A stretch of 64,000 nt of DNA from DATGPD01 sp031423015 (GCA_031423015.1 JANPER010000232.1:1-64000); one strand, 5' to 3'; positions 43,663-53,646 are shown, numbered from the stretch's first letter. Notes: generated from the letters alone by a model not told the origin. Numbers and translations are program-made.

Positions 43663-46600
43663 GCCAAGCGGCGCGACGCCGCGCGCGCGATCTTCCGCTT
43701 CCATGGCGGATGACGCCTGCACCCCCAAGAGTCGACGATGTTGGCGACGATGCCGGTGCCGCGCTGCTCGACGAGGTGTTCGATCGCGCGGTGCGCGCGT
43801 TCTCGGAGAACACCCCGCTCGACGTCGACGATCTGGTAGCGGCACAGCCCTCGCTGCGACCGCGCGTCGAAGGCGTCGTGCGCCTGGCACGCCGCATCGC
43901 CCTCGTGCAGCGGATCGAAGCGCCTACGGTCGCCGGTTACGACCTTCTCGAAGAACTCGGCGCCGGCGGCATGGGCGTAGTGTGGCTCGCACGGCAACGC
44001 ACGCTCGGTCGCCTAGTAGCGCTCAAGGTGTTGCCGCCTGCCGCCGCGGCGTCGAGCCGCGGCCGCGCCCGCTTTGCCGCCGAGGCGCGCGCGTTGGCAA
44101 GGGTGCGCCATCCAGCGCTGGTGCAAGTGTTCGACGTCGTCGCCAGCGACGCGGTGTGCGCCTACGCGATGGAACTGATCGAAGGCCGCTCGTTGGCGCA
44201 GATCCTCGCCGGCATGCGCACACGCCAAGGCCACGACAGCGGCGCGTTCTTTGCCGAGCTGGGTGTTGAGTCTCCCGAAGGCGCGCCGCTGCACGTCGTG
44301 GTGTGCCGTCTCTTCGTGCAGGTCTTGCGCGCGATCGCTGCGTTGCACCGGCAAGGCCTCGTGCACCGCGACGTCAAGCCGTCGAACATCTTGGTGCGCA
44401 ACGACGGCCACCCGGTGCTCTCCGACCTCGGGCTCGTGCTCGACGAAGACGCCGCAGCGATGACGCGCACTGGGCAGTTCGTGGGTACGCCGGCGTATGC
44501 CGCGGCGGAGCAACTGCGCGGCGAACGCGCCGACGCCGCGGTCGACGTGTGGGCGGCCGGCGTGGCACTGTTCGAGGCGCTCACGCGCGTGCATCCGTTC
44601 GCCGCGCGCGACGAGGGTGGCGTGCGCACGCGCATCCTCGGCGACACGCCGACGCGCCTGCGCGCCGTCGACAGGAGCCTGCCGCGCGACCTGGAGACGA
44701 TCGTCGGCAAGGCGATCGCGCACGAACCCGCGCAGCGCTACGCCAGCGCGGACGCGTTCGCCGACGACTTGGAACGACTGCTGTCGTTGCAGCCAATCGC
44801 CGCGGTGCCGGCGTCGCTCGCGGTGCGCGCGAGGAAAGCGATGCGGCGCCATCGCGCGCTGTGGATTGCGGCGGCGCTGGGCGTCGTGGTGGCAGCGTTG
44901 CTCGGGACTCTGCTGGTGATGCAGCTCGCGCGTCAGGCGGGCCGACCGGGGCGCGCCGCCGAAGCAGTACGTCGCGCTCGCCTTCACCTGCTGCTGCCGA
45001 CGTTCGCCGAGCAGACGCTGATCGCGGTGCATTCGATTCCGGGCCAGTACGGTGATCGCCTGCACCACCAGGAAGCGAGCCTCGCCCAGGCGATCGCCGC
45101 CTACGAGGACGCCGATCAACAGTGGCCGCTCGACGCCACAACCAGCGCCGAGCACGAGGTCGTACGCGCGACGCACTCCGGGGAATCCCTGTCGACGGCG
45201 TTGTGCGCGCGGTGTCCGCTGACCGCCACCGTCGCGGACGGCGATGCGTTCCCCACCGAGGGCGAGCCTCGCCTCGTCGCCGCCAGCCGCGCCGATCGCC
45301 GCGCGCTGGGTCTGCTGGCGTTCCTCCGCGACGAGGTCAAGGCGTGCCATGCCGCCTGGGCTGGTCTGGACCTGCGCGAAGACATCCCTGATCCGCTGGT
45401 CGATGCCGCCTCCGGCACACTGCACCTGATCGAGAATCGACCGGCCCTGGCGTTGCCGCGCTTGCTGGCCGCACGTCGCGCGTTCCCCGAGGCCGGGTTC
45501 TTGTGCGTCGACGCCGCCGACGCCGCGTGCCGGCTGGGAGATCCTGGTCTCGCCGAGCAGCTGCTGGCGACCGCGCAATCGCTATCCCTACAGGATCCCT
45601 ACGAGACGCATCTCCGTGTGCACATGGACGTGCTCGCAGCGCGCGGTCGGATCGACGACGCGCTGGCGGTGTTGGCCGACCTGCGCACGCGCCACCAGGC
45701 CTGCGTCGCGCGCGACCGCATGGCCGACCGCTTGTGTGCTGTCAGGCGCTACGGCGAGGCGCTGCACCTCTGGTTGGACTTGAACGCCGAAATGCCAGGG
45801 GCGCCGTGGCTGGATCCGAACGACGACAAGCTGGTGGCGGCGCTCGATGGCTGGTGGCGGTCGTTGAGCTTCCGGGAGTTGATCGACGCGCTGTCAGGAA
45901 CAGCGCCGTCGCGCATCGACCGCTTCAGTCTGAGCCGCCTAATGTGCACGCATCGCGACCACCCCCCGTCTTCGTCCGCACAAAGCGTGACGCTCGGGCG
46001 AGGCTCCTCCGCTTCCGAGTTCTGGCGTCCCGATTGGCGGGACCTCGAACTCACTTCGGAGATCCTCGCGATGACCACCCCCCAATCCTGGCGCGCCCGT
46101 CCGCTGGCGCGCCGCCTCGTTGCCTCCGCCGCACTCGCAATCGACTCACTTCTTGCCCGCAGCGGAATAGTGGGATGGGCTCCACCTGAGGTTCGCTCCC
46201 GCCTGCGAACCTGGTTGGGTCGTGCGGGCCTTTCGTTGATGACCGTCGGCACAGCGATGCTCAGCGCACGCGGGTCGGCGCAGAGTTCGGGGTGGACGCT
46301 GCTTGCGCCCGCCAACCACCCAAGCGCGCGCCGTCTCATGCCCTCGACGATCGACCCACAGACGAATCGCGTTGTCGCCTACGGCGGCTACTTGAACTCC
46401 CCGACCCCGGGCAGCGACTTCTGGACCTGGACCGGCACCAACTGGCAGCTCCTCAGCGCGGCCGCAAACCCAGGTCCCCGCGAAGGAGCCGCGCTCTCTG
46501 CCGACCCGACGGGCGGAGTCTTACTCTTCGGCGGTTGGGACGGCACAAACTACACCTCGTCGACCTGGAGATGGTGGCTGGGAACCTGGACACAACTGAG

Positions 46601-48554
46601 TGCGGCCGGACCGAGTCCGCGTGAGTCTGCCGTGATGGTCCTCGATCCCGTCCGCAACGTCGTCGTGCTGTACGGCGGCCGACTTCCAGATGCCTCGTTG
46701 CCGTCGGGACGAACTGCCGGAGACACCTGGGAATGGGATGGCATCCAGTGGACGCAGCGGCACCCCGCAACCTCGCCACCGCCGCTGGACGGACACGGCA
46801 TGATCTATCACCCGATCCGCCACCGCGTGATGATCTTCGGCGGCCACACGACGCCTGGCGCGCTGCTCTACAACGACATCTGGGAGTGGGACGGCGTCAA
46901 CTGGGCGCACGTCGAGGTGCAGGGAACACAGCCTGGCGTGCGTTGGACCCACGGGATGAGCTTCGACCCGCTGTCGTCCAAGGTCGTCGTCTTTGGTGGC
47001 GGCAACTACGGCGGGCTGATGGACGAGATGTGGGAATTCGATGGCGTCGCATGGACGCAACGACAGGTCCAAGGACCCCAGCCCAGCCCGCGCAGCTATC
47101 TCCTTCAGGCCTACGATCCCGCCACGCACTCGATCTTGATCTTCGGTGGCTACGTCGGTGGAGGCTCCGACTCGACCGACGAAACCTGGCTCTATGGCGT
47201 GCCCGGTTCTCCGGTGGATGGCCAACAGACGACCGTGGACACGAGTCTGCCGCTCGTCTCCGCCTTCGCCGGCCAGGCCACCATCACCGTCACGCCGAAG
47301 AACGCCGCCGGCACTCCGCTCGGCGCCGGCCTCACCGTCACCCTCTCCACCACCGCCGGCACTCTCCTCGGTGCCGTCACTGACAACAACGACGGCACGT
47401 ACACCCAAGTCTTGCAAGCAGCGCCGGGTGCACCTTCCGCCACCGTCTCGGCCACCGTCAACACGATCGCAATCACCGACACGGCGACCGTCACCTTCGT
47501 CCCCGTCGATCCCACGCAGTCGACGATCACGGTCAACCCCGACGCCACTTTCCTCGGCGGCCACTCCCTCGTCACCGTGACGCCGAAGGACAACCTCGGC
47601 GTCGCCGTCGGTGCCGGTCTCACCGTCGCCTTACAAACCACACTCGGCGCACTCACCGGCTCGGTCACCGACAACAACAACGGCACCTACACACAACGCC
47701 TCGACGCCACGCAACTCGGCACCGCCGCGATCAGCGCCACGGTGAACGGCCTGGCACTGCCGCCGGCGTCGCTCACCATCCTCGATGGTTCGCTCGGCGC
47801 GGTGATCGGCGTGCGCACCGACAACAACGCGTTCCCCTACGACTCGATCCAACAGGCGGTGAGCCGCGCGACCACCGACCAGCTCGTGCGCATTCTGGTG
47901 AACCCCGGCACGTACGACGAGGTCGTGCACTTGCGCAACCGCAGCAACCTGCAGATCGAAGGTCTATCGTCGCTCGGCCTCGTCACCGTGCGTGGCTTCC
48001 GCCTGTCGGACAGCAGCGACATCACCATCGCCTACTTCGACATCGACGGCAGCCAGCGCGCGCGGCACGGCATCAAGCTGCTCGGCGGCTGCAACCACAA
48101 CCAGCGCGTAGTCGTGCACGACTGCTTCATCCACGACGTGCAGGGCACCCACGACGGCATTCGCCTCGGCCGCGACAACTGCCACGTCGCGCTCCGCAAC
48201 CTGCGCATCGAGCGCAGCGGCGGCGACGGCATCTCGATGGCGGACGGTCCGTGCGAGGTGACCATCAGCGACGTCACCATCCTCAGCTCTGGCCTCGACG
48301 GCATCCGCACGGCTGACGAAGCCACCGTGCGCATCGAGCGCTGCCGCATCGAGAACAGCGGCACGCGTGGCCACGACCGCGAGGGCTACGGCATCTTCCG
48401 CCAACGCCACCGCACTGGCTTCGCTGCGCTCATCACGGTGATCGCGAACACGTTCACTGGCAACCGCGGGCGGGTGGTGGCCAACAAATCGACGGTGAAC
48501 CTGGGCAACTACGACCAGATGCTGGATGGCACCGACGCGCAGGGCGGGTTCTGA
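43659..48554 (+). CDS. Membrane Ser/Thr kinase continuous with a secreted Kelch/Ig/beta-helix protein
   Basis: One open frame of 1631 residues. Residues about 90-370 are a protein kinase: ELGAGGMGVVW, VALKVLPP, HRDVKPSN, and DLG in place of DFG. A membrane span follows at about 402-424, then TPR-like helices to about 760. Residues about 765-800 look like translated intergenic sequence. An ATG at 46071 with GGAG nine bases before it opens a signal-peptide-like stretch (ending MLSARGSAQSS). After that come Kelch repeats (about 880-1180), two invasin-type Ig domains (about 1190-1370) and a right-handed beta-helix (about 1385-1610). Either it is a true fusion or two genes whose separating stop codon was lost. 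The upstream sigma gene overlaps the start. Confidence 0.85.
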   Translation: MSQAARRRARDLPLPWRMTPAPPRVDDVGDDAGAALLDEVFDRAVRAFSENTPLDVDDLVAAQPSLRPRVEGVVRLARRIALVQRIEAPTVAGYDLLEELGAGGMGVVWLARQRTLGRLVALKVLPPAAAASSRGRARFAAEARALARVRHPALVQVFDVVASDAVCAYAMELIEGRSLAQILAGMRTRQGHDSGAFFAELGVESPEGAPLHVVVCRLFVQVLRAIAALHRQGLVHRDVKPSNILVRNDGHPVLSDLGLVLDEDAAAMTRTGQFVGTPAYAAAEQLRGERADAAVDVWAAGVALFEALTRVHPFAARDEGGVRTRILGDTPTRLRAVDRSLPRDLETIVGKAIAHEPAQRYASADAFADDLERLLSLQPIAAVPASLAVRARKAMRRHRALWIAAALGVVVAALLGTLLVMQLARQAGRPGRAAEAVRRARLHLLLPTFAEQTLIAVHSIPGQYGDRLHHQEASLAQAIAAYEDADQQWPLDATTSAEHEVVRATHSGESLSTALCARCPLTATVADGDAFPTEGEPRLVAASRADRRALGLLAFLRDEVKACHAAWAGLDLREDIPDPLVDAASGTLHLIENRPALALPRLLAARRAFPEAGFLCVDAADAACRLGDPGLAEQLLATAQSLSLQDPYETHLRVHMDVLAARGRIDDALAVLADLRTRHQACVARDRMADRLCAVRRYGEALHLWLDLNAEMPGAPWLDPNDDKLVAALDGWWRSLSFRELIDALSGTAPSRIDRFSLSRLMCTHRDHPPSSSAQSVTLGRGSSASEFWRPDWRDLELTSEILAMTTPQSWRARPLARRLVASAALAIDSLLARSGIVGWAPPEVRSRLRTWLGRAGLSLMTVGTAMLSARGSAQSSGWTLLAPANHPSARRLMPSTIDPQTNRVVAYGGYLNSPTPGSDFWTWTGTNWQLLSAAANPGPREGAALSADPTGGVLLFGGWDGTNYTSSTWRWWLGTWTQLSAAGPSPRESAVMVLDPVRNVVVLYGGRLPDASLPSGRTAGDTWEWDGIQWTQRHPATSPPPLDGHGMIYHPIRHRVMIFGGHTTPGALLYNDIWEWDGVNWAHVEVQGTQPGVRWTHGMSFDPLSSKVVVFGGGNYGGLMDEMWEFDGVAWTQRQVQGPQPSPRSYLLQAYDPATHSILIFGGYVGGGSDSTDETWLYGVPGSPVDGQQTTVDTSLPLVSAFAGQATITVTPKNAAGTPLGAGLTVTLSTTAGTLLGAVTDNNDGTYTQVLQAAPGAPSATVSATVNTIAITDTATVTFVPVDPTQSTITVNPDATFLGGHSLVTVTPKDNLGVAVGAGLTVALQTTLGALTGSVTDNNNGTYTQRLDATQLGTAAISATVNGLALPPASLTILDGSLGAVIGVRTDNNAFPYDSIQQAVSRATTDQLVRILVNPGTYDEVVHLRNRSNLQIEGLSSLGLVTVRGFRLSDSSDITIAYFDIDGSQRARHGIKLLGGCNHNQRVVVHDCFIHDVQGTHDGIRLGRDNCHVALRNLRIERSGGDGISMADGPCEVTISDVTILSSGLDGIRTADEATVRIERCRIENSGTRGHDREGYGIFRQRHRTGFAALITVIANTFTGNRGRVVANKSTVNLGNYDQMLDGTDAQGGF
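46058..46073 (+). promoter_or_regulatory. Internal ribosome-binding site and ATG within the kinase frame
   Basis: GGAG at 46058-46061 followed after nine bases by ATG at 46071, in the frame of the long gene. The residues after it form a basic stretch and then a hydrophobic stretch ending in an Ala-rich cleavage-like site, as expected for a secreted protein start. Confidence 0.5.
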
Positions 48555-48589
48555 ACGCGGGCTAGCGCAGAACGGACCAACCCCGCGCC

Positions 48590-48805
48590 TCACCCGCCGC
48601 CGACGAAGCTCACGATCTCGAAGCGGTCGCCCGCCTGCACGGGTGTCGTCGCGTGCTCGGCCTTGCGCACGAGCTGGCGGTTGCGTTCGACGCCGACCCG
48701 CGTCGCGCTGACGCCGAGCTGCGACAGCAGGCCCTCGACGTTGAGGTCGCGCGGCACGCGCTTGGTCGCGCCGTTCACTTGGATCTCGATGGTGTCGTCA
48801 CTCAT
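48590..48805 (-). CDS. thiS: Sulfur carrier protein ThiS
   Basis: A 71-residue protein with the ubiquitin-like ThiS pattern: IQVNGATKRVP, LLSQLGV, VGVERNRQLVRKAEH, AGDRFEIVSFVGGG. The Gly-Gly C-terminus, which is adenylated and converted to thiocarboxylate, is intact. It supplies sulfur to ThiG. The start overlaps the RlmI gene stop as ATGA. It lies about 15 kb from thiG, unlike the usual adjacent order, and a decayed copy remains beside thiG. Confidence 0.93.
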   Translation of the reverse strand: MSDDTIEIQVNGATKRVPRDLNVEGLLSQLGVSATRVGVERNRQLVRKAEHATTPVQAGDRFEIVSFVGGG

Positions 48806-49983
48806 GGGGTGCGCTCCAGCAGCAGCACCTTCAGATACTCGGTCTGCGGCAGGTTGAGCCAAATCGGATGGTCGGTGTCGGCCATGATGCGCTCGCGCAG
48901 GATGAACGAGAACGGCAGCCCCGCCGCCGCTTGGCGCACGAGGGCCTCGAACGCGGGCGCCGTCACATGGTGACTGCACGAGCAAGTCAGCAGCAAACCA
49001 CCGGGGCGCAGCAAGCGCATGGCGTGCGCGTTGAGGTCGCGGTAGCCGCGCTCGGCGCCTTCGATCTCGCGCTTGCTCTTGGCGAAGGCCGGCGGGTCGA
49101 TGATCACCAGATCGAAGCTGGCTTCCTGCTGGCGCAGCTCACGCAGCGCGTCGAATACGTTCGCACTCTGCGTGGTGAGACCAGGCAGCTCGTTGCGGGT
49201 AGCCGCGTCGCGCGCGCGCGCCAACGCCGGCTCGGACTGGTCGACCGCCAGACACGACGCCGCACCACCGCGCAGCGCCGCGAGCGCAAAGCCGCCCTGA
49301 TAGGAGAACGCGTCGAGCACGGCGCGGTCCTTGGCCAACGCCATCACGCGCTGACGGGCCGGCCGCTGGTCGAGATAGAAGCCGGTCTTGTGGCCGGTCA
49401 ACACGTCGATGCGATGCCGCACGCCGCCTTCGACGATCTCCACTTCTTCGACCCGGCGTCCGTGCAGCAGCCGCACTTCGCGCGGCAGACCTTCGAGGTC
49501 GCGTACGCGCACGTCGTTGCGCGCCACCACCGAACTCGCGCCGGTCAAGGCACACAGGCGCGGCACCACGAGGTCGTAGGCAGCCTCGATGAGCGGCGAC
49601 GTGACCTGCAGCACGAGGCAGTCGGCGTAACGATCGACGACGAGGCCGGGCAAGCCGTCGCCCTCGCCATGGATCAGGCGCACGCCGGCTTGCGGATCGA
49701 ACGCCGCGCGCCGGGCGAGCGCAACTGCGATCTGCGCGTGCAACCAGGCCTGCGCGTCGAGCGCGTCGGCGGGCGGCCCGAAGCTGCACACGCGCACTTG
49801 GATCTTCGATTGCGTCGAATAGAACGCCAACGCCAGCACCTTGCCGCGCGCGCCGTGCACGCGCACCAGGCTGCCGGGTAGCGCATCGACTCGCTCCAGG
49901 TCGTCGGCGTAGAACCACGGCTGCCCACGCGCCAGGAGGCGCGCGCCGTGCTCCGACAAGACGACATCGCCAACGCCGATCAC
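48802..49983 (-). CDS. rlmI: RlmI-family 23S rRNA cytosine methyltransferase
   Basis: A 393-residue protein with an N-terminal PUA domain (residues 1-80) and a class I methyltransferase domain with VLDAFSYQGGFALAAL (motif I), VDQSEPALA, VIIDPPAFAKSK (motif IV) and LLTCSCSHHV (motif VI, with the catalytic Cys). Family members methylate C5 of a cytosine in 23S rRNA. It overlaps the PIG-L gene end (ATGA) and the thiS start (ATGA), so these three are probably co-transcribed. Confidence 0.9.
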   Translation of the reverse strand: MIGVGDVVLSEHGARLLARGQPWFYADDLERVDALPGSLVRVHGARGKVLALAFYSTQSKIQVRVCSFGPPADALDAQAWLHAQIAVALARRAAFDPQAGVRLIHGEGDGLPGLVVDRYADCLVLQVTSPLIEAAYDLVVPRLCALTGASSVVARNDVRVRDLEGLPREVRLLHGRRVEEVEIVEGGVRHRIDVLTGHKTGFYLDQRPARQRVMALAKDRAVLDAFSYQGGFALAALRGGAASCLAVDQSEPALARARDAATRNELPGLTTQSANVFDALRELRQQEASFDLVIIDPPAFAKSKREIEGAERGYRDLNAHAMRLLRPGGLLLTCSCSHHVTAPAFEALVRQAAAGLPFSFILRERIMADTDHPIWLNLPQTEYLKVLLLERTP

Positions 49984-50684
49984 GGTCGCACGACGCGGCG
50001 GAAGGCCTCGCCATAGCCCACGCCCCGGTTGAAGATCATCGACCGCGACGCGTTCAGGCCGAGCGTCGGCCGCAGCACGTCGGTGTAGCTCAACTGCGAC
50101 TCGAAGCAGCGGATCGCGCGCTCCTTCTGGTCGATCACCGAACTCACATCGTGCAGCACGTCGGGCACCATGAGGTTCCAGATCTCATACGCGAGCGCCT
50201 CGCCCGCGAAGCGACATCGGCCGAGCGCGCGCACGAACCCGCAATACAGGGCGCGATGATCGCTGTTGCCCTCACCTTCCCACGGGCCATACATGATCGT
50301 CGGCCGGTATGTATCGATCTCCTGGACGATGCGCAGCGCGATCGTCTCGACGTCGCGGTCGGTAATCACACAGCTATCGCGAAACCCCCAGAACACGATG
50401 TCGGTGACGCCGAGTTCGCGCCCACCGGCGCGCGACTCGGCGCGACGGCGCTCGGCGTAGGTCGAGGGATCGAAGCGCACATCAGGATCGCCCGCTTGGC
50501 CGTCGGTGCCGATCACCACACGGACCTCATCGCCTTGCGCGCGGTGCATCGCCAGTGAACCACCAGGGCCAATGCACTCGTCGTCGGGGTGCGGCGCCAG
50601 GCACAGCACGCGGCCCCGCGGCGGCGCGCGGCGGATCTCGGGCTGCGGCGCAAACCACAACACGTCATCGGTCGGGATATGCAT
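49980..50684 (-). CDS. PIG-L family N-deacetylase
   Basis: A 234-residue protein with the LmbE/PIG-L zinc motif APHPDDECIGPGG (residues 30-42) and a later His in GNSDHRALY that completes the metal site. The family removes acetyl groups from N-acetylglucosamine derivatives in glycolipids, bacillithiol and similar molecules. The substrate here is unknown. It follows a GNAT gene after six bases and overlaps the RlmI gene. The ending (LNASRSMIFNRGVGYGEAF) is typical of the family. Confidence 0.88.
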   Translation of the reverse strand: MHIPTDDVLWFAPQPEIRRAPPRGRVLCLAPHPDDECIGPGGSLAMHRAQGDEVRVVIGTDGQAGDPDVRFDPSTYAERRRAESRAGGRELGVTDIVFWGFRDSCVITDRDVETIALRIVQEIDTYRPTIMYGPWEGEGNSDHRALYCGFVRALGRCRFAGEALAYEIWNLMVPDVLHDVSSVIDQKERAIRCFESQLSYTDVLRPTLGLNASRSMIFNRGVGYGEAFRRVVRP

Positions 50685-50690
50685 GCCGCC

Positions 50691-51707
50691 TCACACGAGA
50701 TCAGAGTCACCCGGCGTCACGTACAGATTGTCACGGTAGTACACCGTGTCGAGACGCGGCGAGGTGACGATCACAATGAAGTACGAAGTGCCCAGCACCA
50801 TGAAACCCAACCGTTGAAACGTCAAGAAACGCGGATCGACGTGGTTGAAGATGGTGGTCAGCACCAACGCTTCGTCGGCCGCGGCCTGTTGTTCGCAGCG
50901 CGCCACCAACGCGACCGTCGCGTCGTGATCACCCTGGGGCAGCAACCAGTCGGCGATGACTGCCGTCTTGGGGCGCGGCCAATCCCCGATCGAGTACACC
51001 GCGAGACCACGCAGGGCGCCGCTCTTGGCGTCGCGGCACTCGAACATGCGGTAGCGCACGTCGGGGTGATCGGCGAAGCGCCAATTCAGGTAGCGCGCGT
51101 CGCGCACCACCGCCAGGCGCAGCTCTTTCTGCATGGCGTCCCACAAGAGGTCGACGTCGGGGCCGTAGCGCTCCACTTGCGTCACCACGACCGCATCGGA
51201 AACCGCCCTCTGCGCCACTGGCAACTCGCGGAAGAGCAAATCCCAGTCGCGGATGTTGAGGTAGCCGAGGTACTTCTGCCCGGCGCGCCACGCCGGCACC
51301 GGCCAACCGAAGCTGAACACGTTGTGGCCGCCAGCCTCGTTGATGAATTGGTCTATCCACAGGCGACCAATTTGGGCAAACAGACCGGGGCGCCCACCGT
51401 GCGTACGCCATTGCGGCAGAACCATCAGGTCGACGATCTGCGACGACGTGATGCGCACACCTTCCATCCAGGTGACCAACGGCAGGCTGGCATACTGGCC
51501 GACCACCTGGCCGGTGGCGGTGTCCTCAGCCACCGCGAGCTGGGTTCGGCCGGTCGGGTTGTCCCTGAACTTCCAGTGCCAATGCCGTAGGTCACGCGGC
51601 GCAGCGAAGATCTTGTTGTAGCAATCCAAGATCGCGCGCTCATCACCTTGGCGGTAGAGCCGAACTTTCAGGGTGTCGCGGGTCTGGGCGGGAACTCGTT
51701 CGGTCAC
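50691..51707 (-). CDS. GNAT-like N-acyltransferase (two-lobe)
   Basis: The GTG at 51707 overlaps the stop of the upstream GNAT gene as GTGA and is preferred over the long upstream frame. The 338-residue product has the LYRQGDERAILDCYNKIF opening and a TSSQIVDLMVLPQWRTHGG acetyl-CoA loop of GNAT enzymes, then a second lobe with RYLNWRF (as in FemAB-like and MccE-type acyltransferases). It probably transfers an acyl group to an amine on a sugar or peptide. Substrate unknown. Confidence 0.75.
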   Translation of the reverse strand: MTERVPAQTRDTLKVRLYRQGDERAILDCYNKIFAAPRDLRHWHWKFRDNPTGRTQLAVAEDTATGQVVGQYASLPLVTWMEGVRITSSQIVDLMVLPQWRTHGGRPGLFAQIGRLWIDQFINEAGGHNVFSFGWPVPAWRAGQKYLGYLNIRDWDLLFRELPVAQRAVSDAVVVTQVERYGPDVDLLWDAMQKELRLAVVRDARYLNWRFADHPDVRYRMFECRDAKSGALRGLAVYSIGDWPRPKTAVIADWLLPQGDHDATVALVARCEQQAAADEALVLTTIFNHVDPRFLTFQRLGFMVLGTSYFIVIVTSPRLDTVYYRDNLYVTPGDSDLV

Positions 51708-52192
51708 GGCGCAATCTCGAGCGGCGCGACCATACCGGACGGCCGCCGATGCACCAAACGCAGCAAGTGCGCGTAGCCGTGCAGCGGACTCGCACCGTGC
51801 TCGAAGCCGAGCATCTCGAACAGCCGCTGCGCTGCCACGTTCTCGCTGCGCACCAACGCCCACAGGCGCTCCCAGCCGCGTTCGCGCGCCAGCTCGAGGC
51901 CATGTTCCAACAACGCGCGACCGATCCCGCGGCGTTGGTGCTGTGGCGCCACAATCAACGTCACTTCCGCGGCGTGGTCGGGTGCCAGATCGAGGCGCAT
52001 GAAGCCCACCGGTTGGCCGCTATCGCACGCGGCTTGGCACAAGATCCCCGGATCCTGAATGAGCCGTCGCGCCAACTGATCGGGCGCGAGCGCCGGAACA
52101 CTCAGACCCGAATCTGCCAGCCACGGCCCGAGCAACGCCAAATCGGCGCGCACAAACGGGCGAAAGCTGAGGCTCGGCTGACCACTGGGCAT
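51704..52192 (-). CDS. GNAT N-acetyltransferase
   Basis: A 162-residue GNAT domain: LSFRPFVRADLALL, VTLIVAPQHQRRGIGRALLEHG (acetyl-CoA pyrophosphate loop R/Q-x-x-G-I-G) and NVAAQRLFEMLGFE. It would acetylate a small-molecule or protein amine. It heads the leftward run GNAT, GNAT, PIG-L, RlmI, thiS, all linked by overlaps or very short gaps. Confidence 0.88.
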   Translation of the reverse strand: MPSGQPSLSFRPFVRADLALLGPWLADSGLSVPALAPDQLARRLIQDPGILCQAACDSGQPVGFMRLDLAPDHAAEVTLIVAPQHQRRGIGRALLEHGLELARERGWERLWALVRSENVAAQRLFEMLGFEHGASPLHGYAHLLRLVHRRPSGMVAPLEIAP

Positions 52193-52270
52193 GGGGCGGC
52201 AAAGCCTACTCGGCGGCCGTTGCGGTCACCCTGGCAAACCGATTCCGCCGACGCCACCTGCGACGCAACC

Positions 52271-52298
52271 TTGACCCACGTCGGACTGCGCGTAGCAT
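52271..52298 (+). promoter_or_regulatory. Candidate promoter of the nusA operon
   Basis: TTGACC at 52271-52276 and TAGCAT at 52293-52298, spaced by 16 bp, in the 262-bp gap between the divergent GNAT and nusA genes. It would give an mRNA leader of about 150 bases before nusA. Confidence 0.5.
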
Positions 52299-52454
52299 CC
52301 TCGTCTTCCCCACGCGTGGTCGCGTCGCAAGCCGCGACCCGGCGTGGTCTTCTTGGAGCGCTCCGTTGCTCAGTCGGCGCTGTCCCCCGTGCCAACGGGG
52401 AGACGTGGCCGTCGGGGTGGCGGTGCGTTACGTTGTACCGTCCCTGCTTTTCCG

Positions 52455-53630
52455 ATGGCTGGATCCGACATCGTCCGCTACATCGATTCGATCGCCCGTG
52501 ACAAGGAGATCGATCGCGAGTCGCTGTACCAGTCCATCGAGCAAGCTGTGGCGGTGGCGGTGTCCAAGAAGTACGGCATCGACGACTTGGAGCTGTCCCT
52601 CGACCGCCACACTGGCCAGTGGGTCTGCAACTACGAGATCGACCTCGAAGACCAGGGCCGCATTCTCGCGCAAGCGGTGAAGCAGATGATCACCGGCAAG
52701 GTGCGCGAAGCCGAGCGCGACGTGTTGTTCGAAGAGTTCGAGCAGAAGATCGGCGAGATCGTCACCGGCAACGTGCAGCGCTTCGAGGGCGACACCGTGA
52801 TCGTCAACCTCGGACGCAACATGGAAGGCATCCTGCCGCGGGCCGAGAAGGTGCGTGGTGAGAGCTACAACATCGGCGATCGCCTGCGCGCGTTGGTGCT
52901 CGAGGTCAAGAAGATGGGCGCGCGGGTCAAGGTCATCTTGTCACGCGGCCATCGAGACCTGGTGCGCGCGCTGTTCGAGTTGGAAGTGCCCGAGATCGCC
53001 GACGGCGTGATTCAGATCCGTCGTATCGAGCGCGAGCCTGGTTACCGCGCCAAGTTGGCGGTGCATTCGAACGACCTGAAAGTCGATTCGGTGGGCGCCT
53101 GCGTCGGCGTGCGTGGCGCACGCATCAAGGCGATCATCGAGGAGCTGAACGGCGAGCGCATCGACATCATTCGCTGGAATGAAGACTCCACCACGCTGAT
53201 CACCAACGCGCTCAAGCCGGCCGAGATCTCCCACATCGAACTCGACGTGCAGAACAAGAAGGCACTCGTGTTGGTCGAAGAAGACCAACTGTCCCTTGCG
53301 ATCGGCCGCAAGGGGCAGAACGTGCGCCTCGCGAGTCGACTGACGTCGTGGGACATCGACATCATGACTCGCGCCGAACTCGAGAAGTCCATCGCCGAGG
53401 AGGACGCAGCCACCACGGGCGACGCGACCGCAAAGCCGACCGCGGGTGCAGCACCGGTCGACAGCCCAACCGTCGACAGCCCAACCGTCGAGGACCCAGC
53501 CGAGTATGCTGGCGGCGGCGAGAAGAGCCCCGACGGCGAAGAGCCGACCGAGGCCAATCATCCAACGCAGGAGCAGCCACCATCGGACCCACCGACTGGC
53601 GCCAGCGATTCCCAAGGCACCGCAGGCTGA
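52455..53630 (+). CDS. nusA: Transcription termination/antitermination factor NusA
   Basis: Starting at the ATG at 52455 (MAGSDIVRYIDSIA) gives 391 residues; 111 bases of upstream open frame are rejected because they match no NusA sequence. The order is the N-terminal RNA polymerase-binding domain (to about 125), an S1 domain with FEGDTVIVNLG (about 130-200), and two KH domains with GACVGVRGARIKAI and LAIGRKGQNVRLAS. A Pro/Glu-rich acidic tail replaces other C-terminal modules. NusA binds RNA polymerase and nascent RNA, modulating pausing and termination. It heads nusA-infB-ylxP-rbfA; the rimP that usually comes first is absent here. Confidence 0.95.
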   Translation: MAGSDIVRYIDSIARDKEIDRESLYQSIEQAVAVAVSKKYGIDDLELSLDRHTGQWVCNYEIDLEDQGRILAQAVKQMITGKVREAERDVLFEEFEQKIGEIVTGNVQRFEGDTVIVNLGRNMEGILPRAEKVRGESYNIGDRLRALVLEVKKMGARVKVILSRGHRDLVRALFELEVPEIADGVIQIRRIEREPGYRAKLAVHSNDLKVDSVGACVGVRGARIKAIIEELNGERIDIIRWNEDSTTLITNALKPAEISHIELDVQNKKALVLVEEDQLSLAIGRKGQNVRLASRLTSWDIDIMTRAELEKSIAEEDAATTGDATAKPTAGAAPVDSPTVDSPTVEDPAEYAGGGEKSPDGEEPTEANHPTQEQPPSDPPTGASDSQGTAG

Positions 53631-53646
53631 CACGTCAGGAGTTTTC

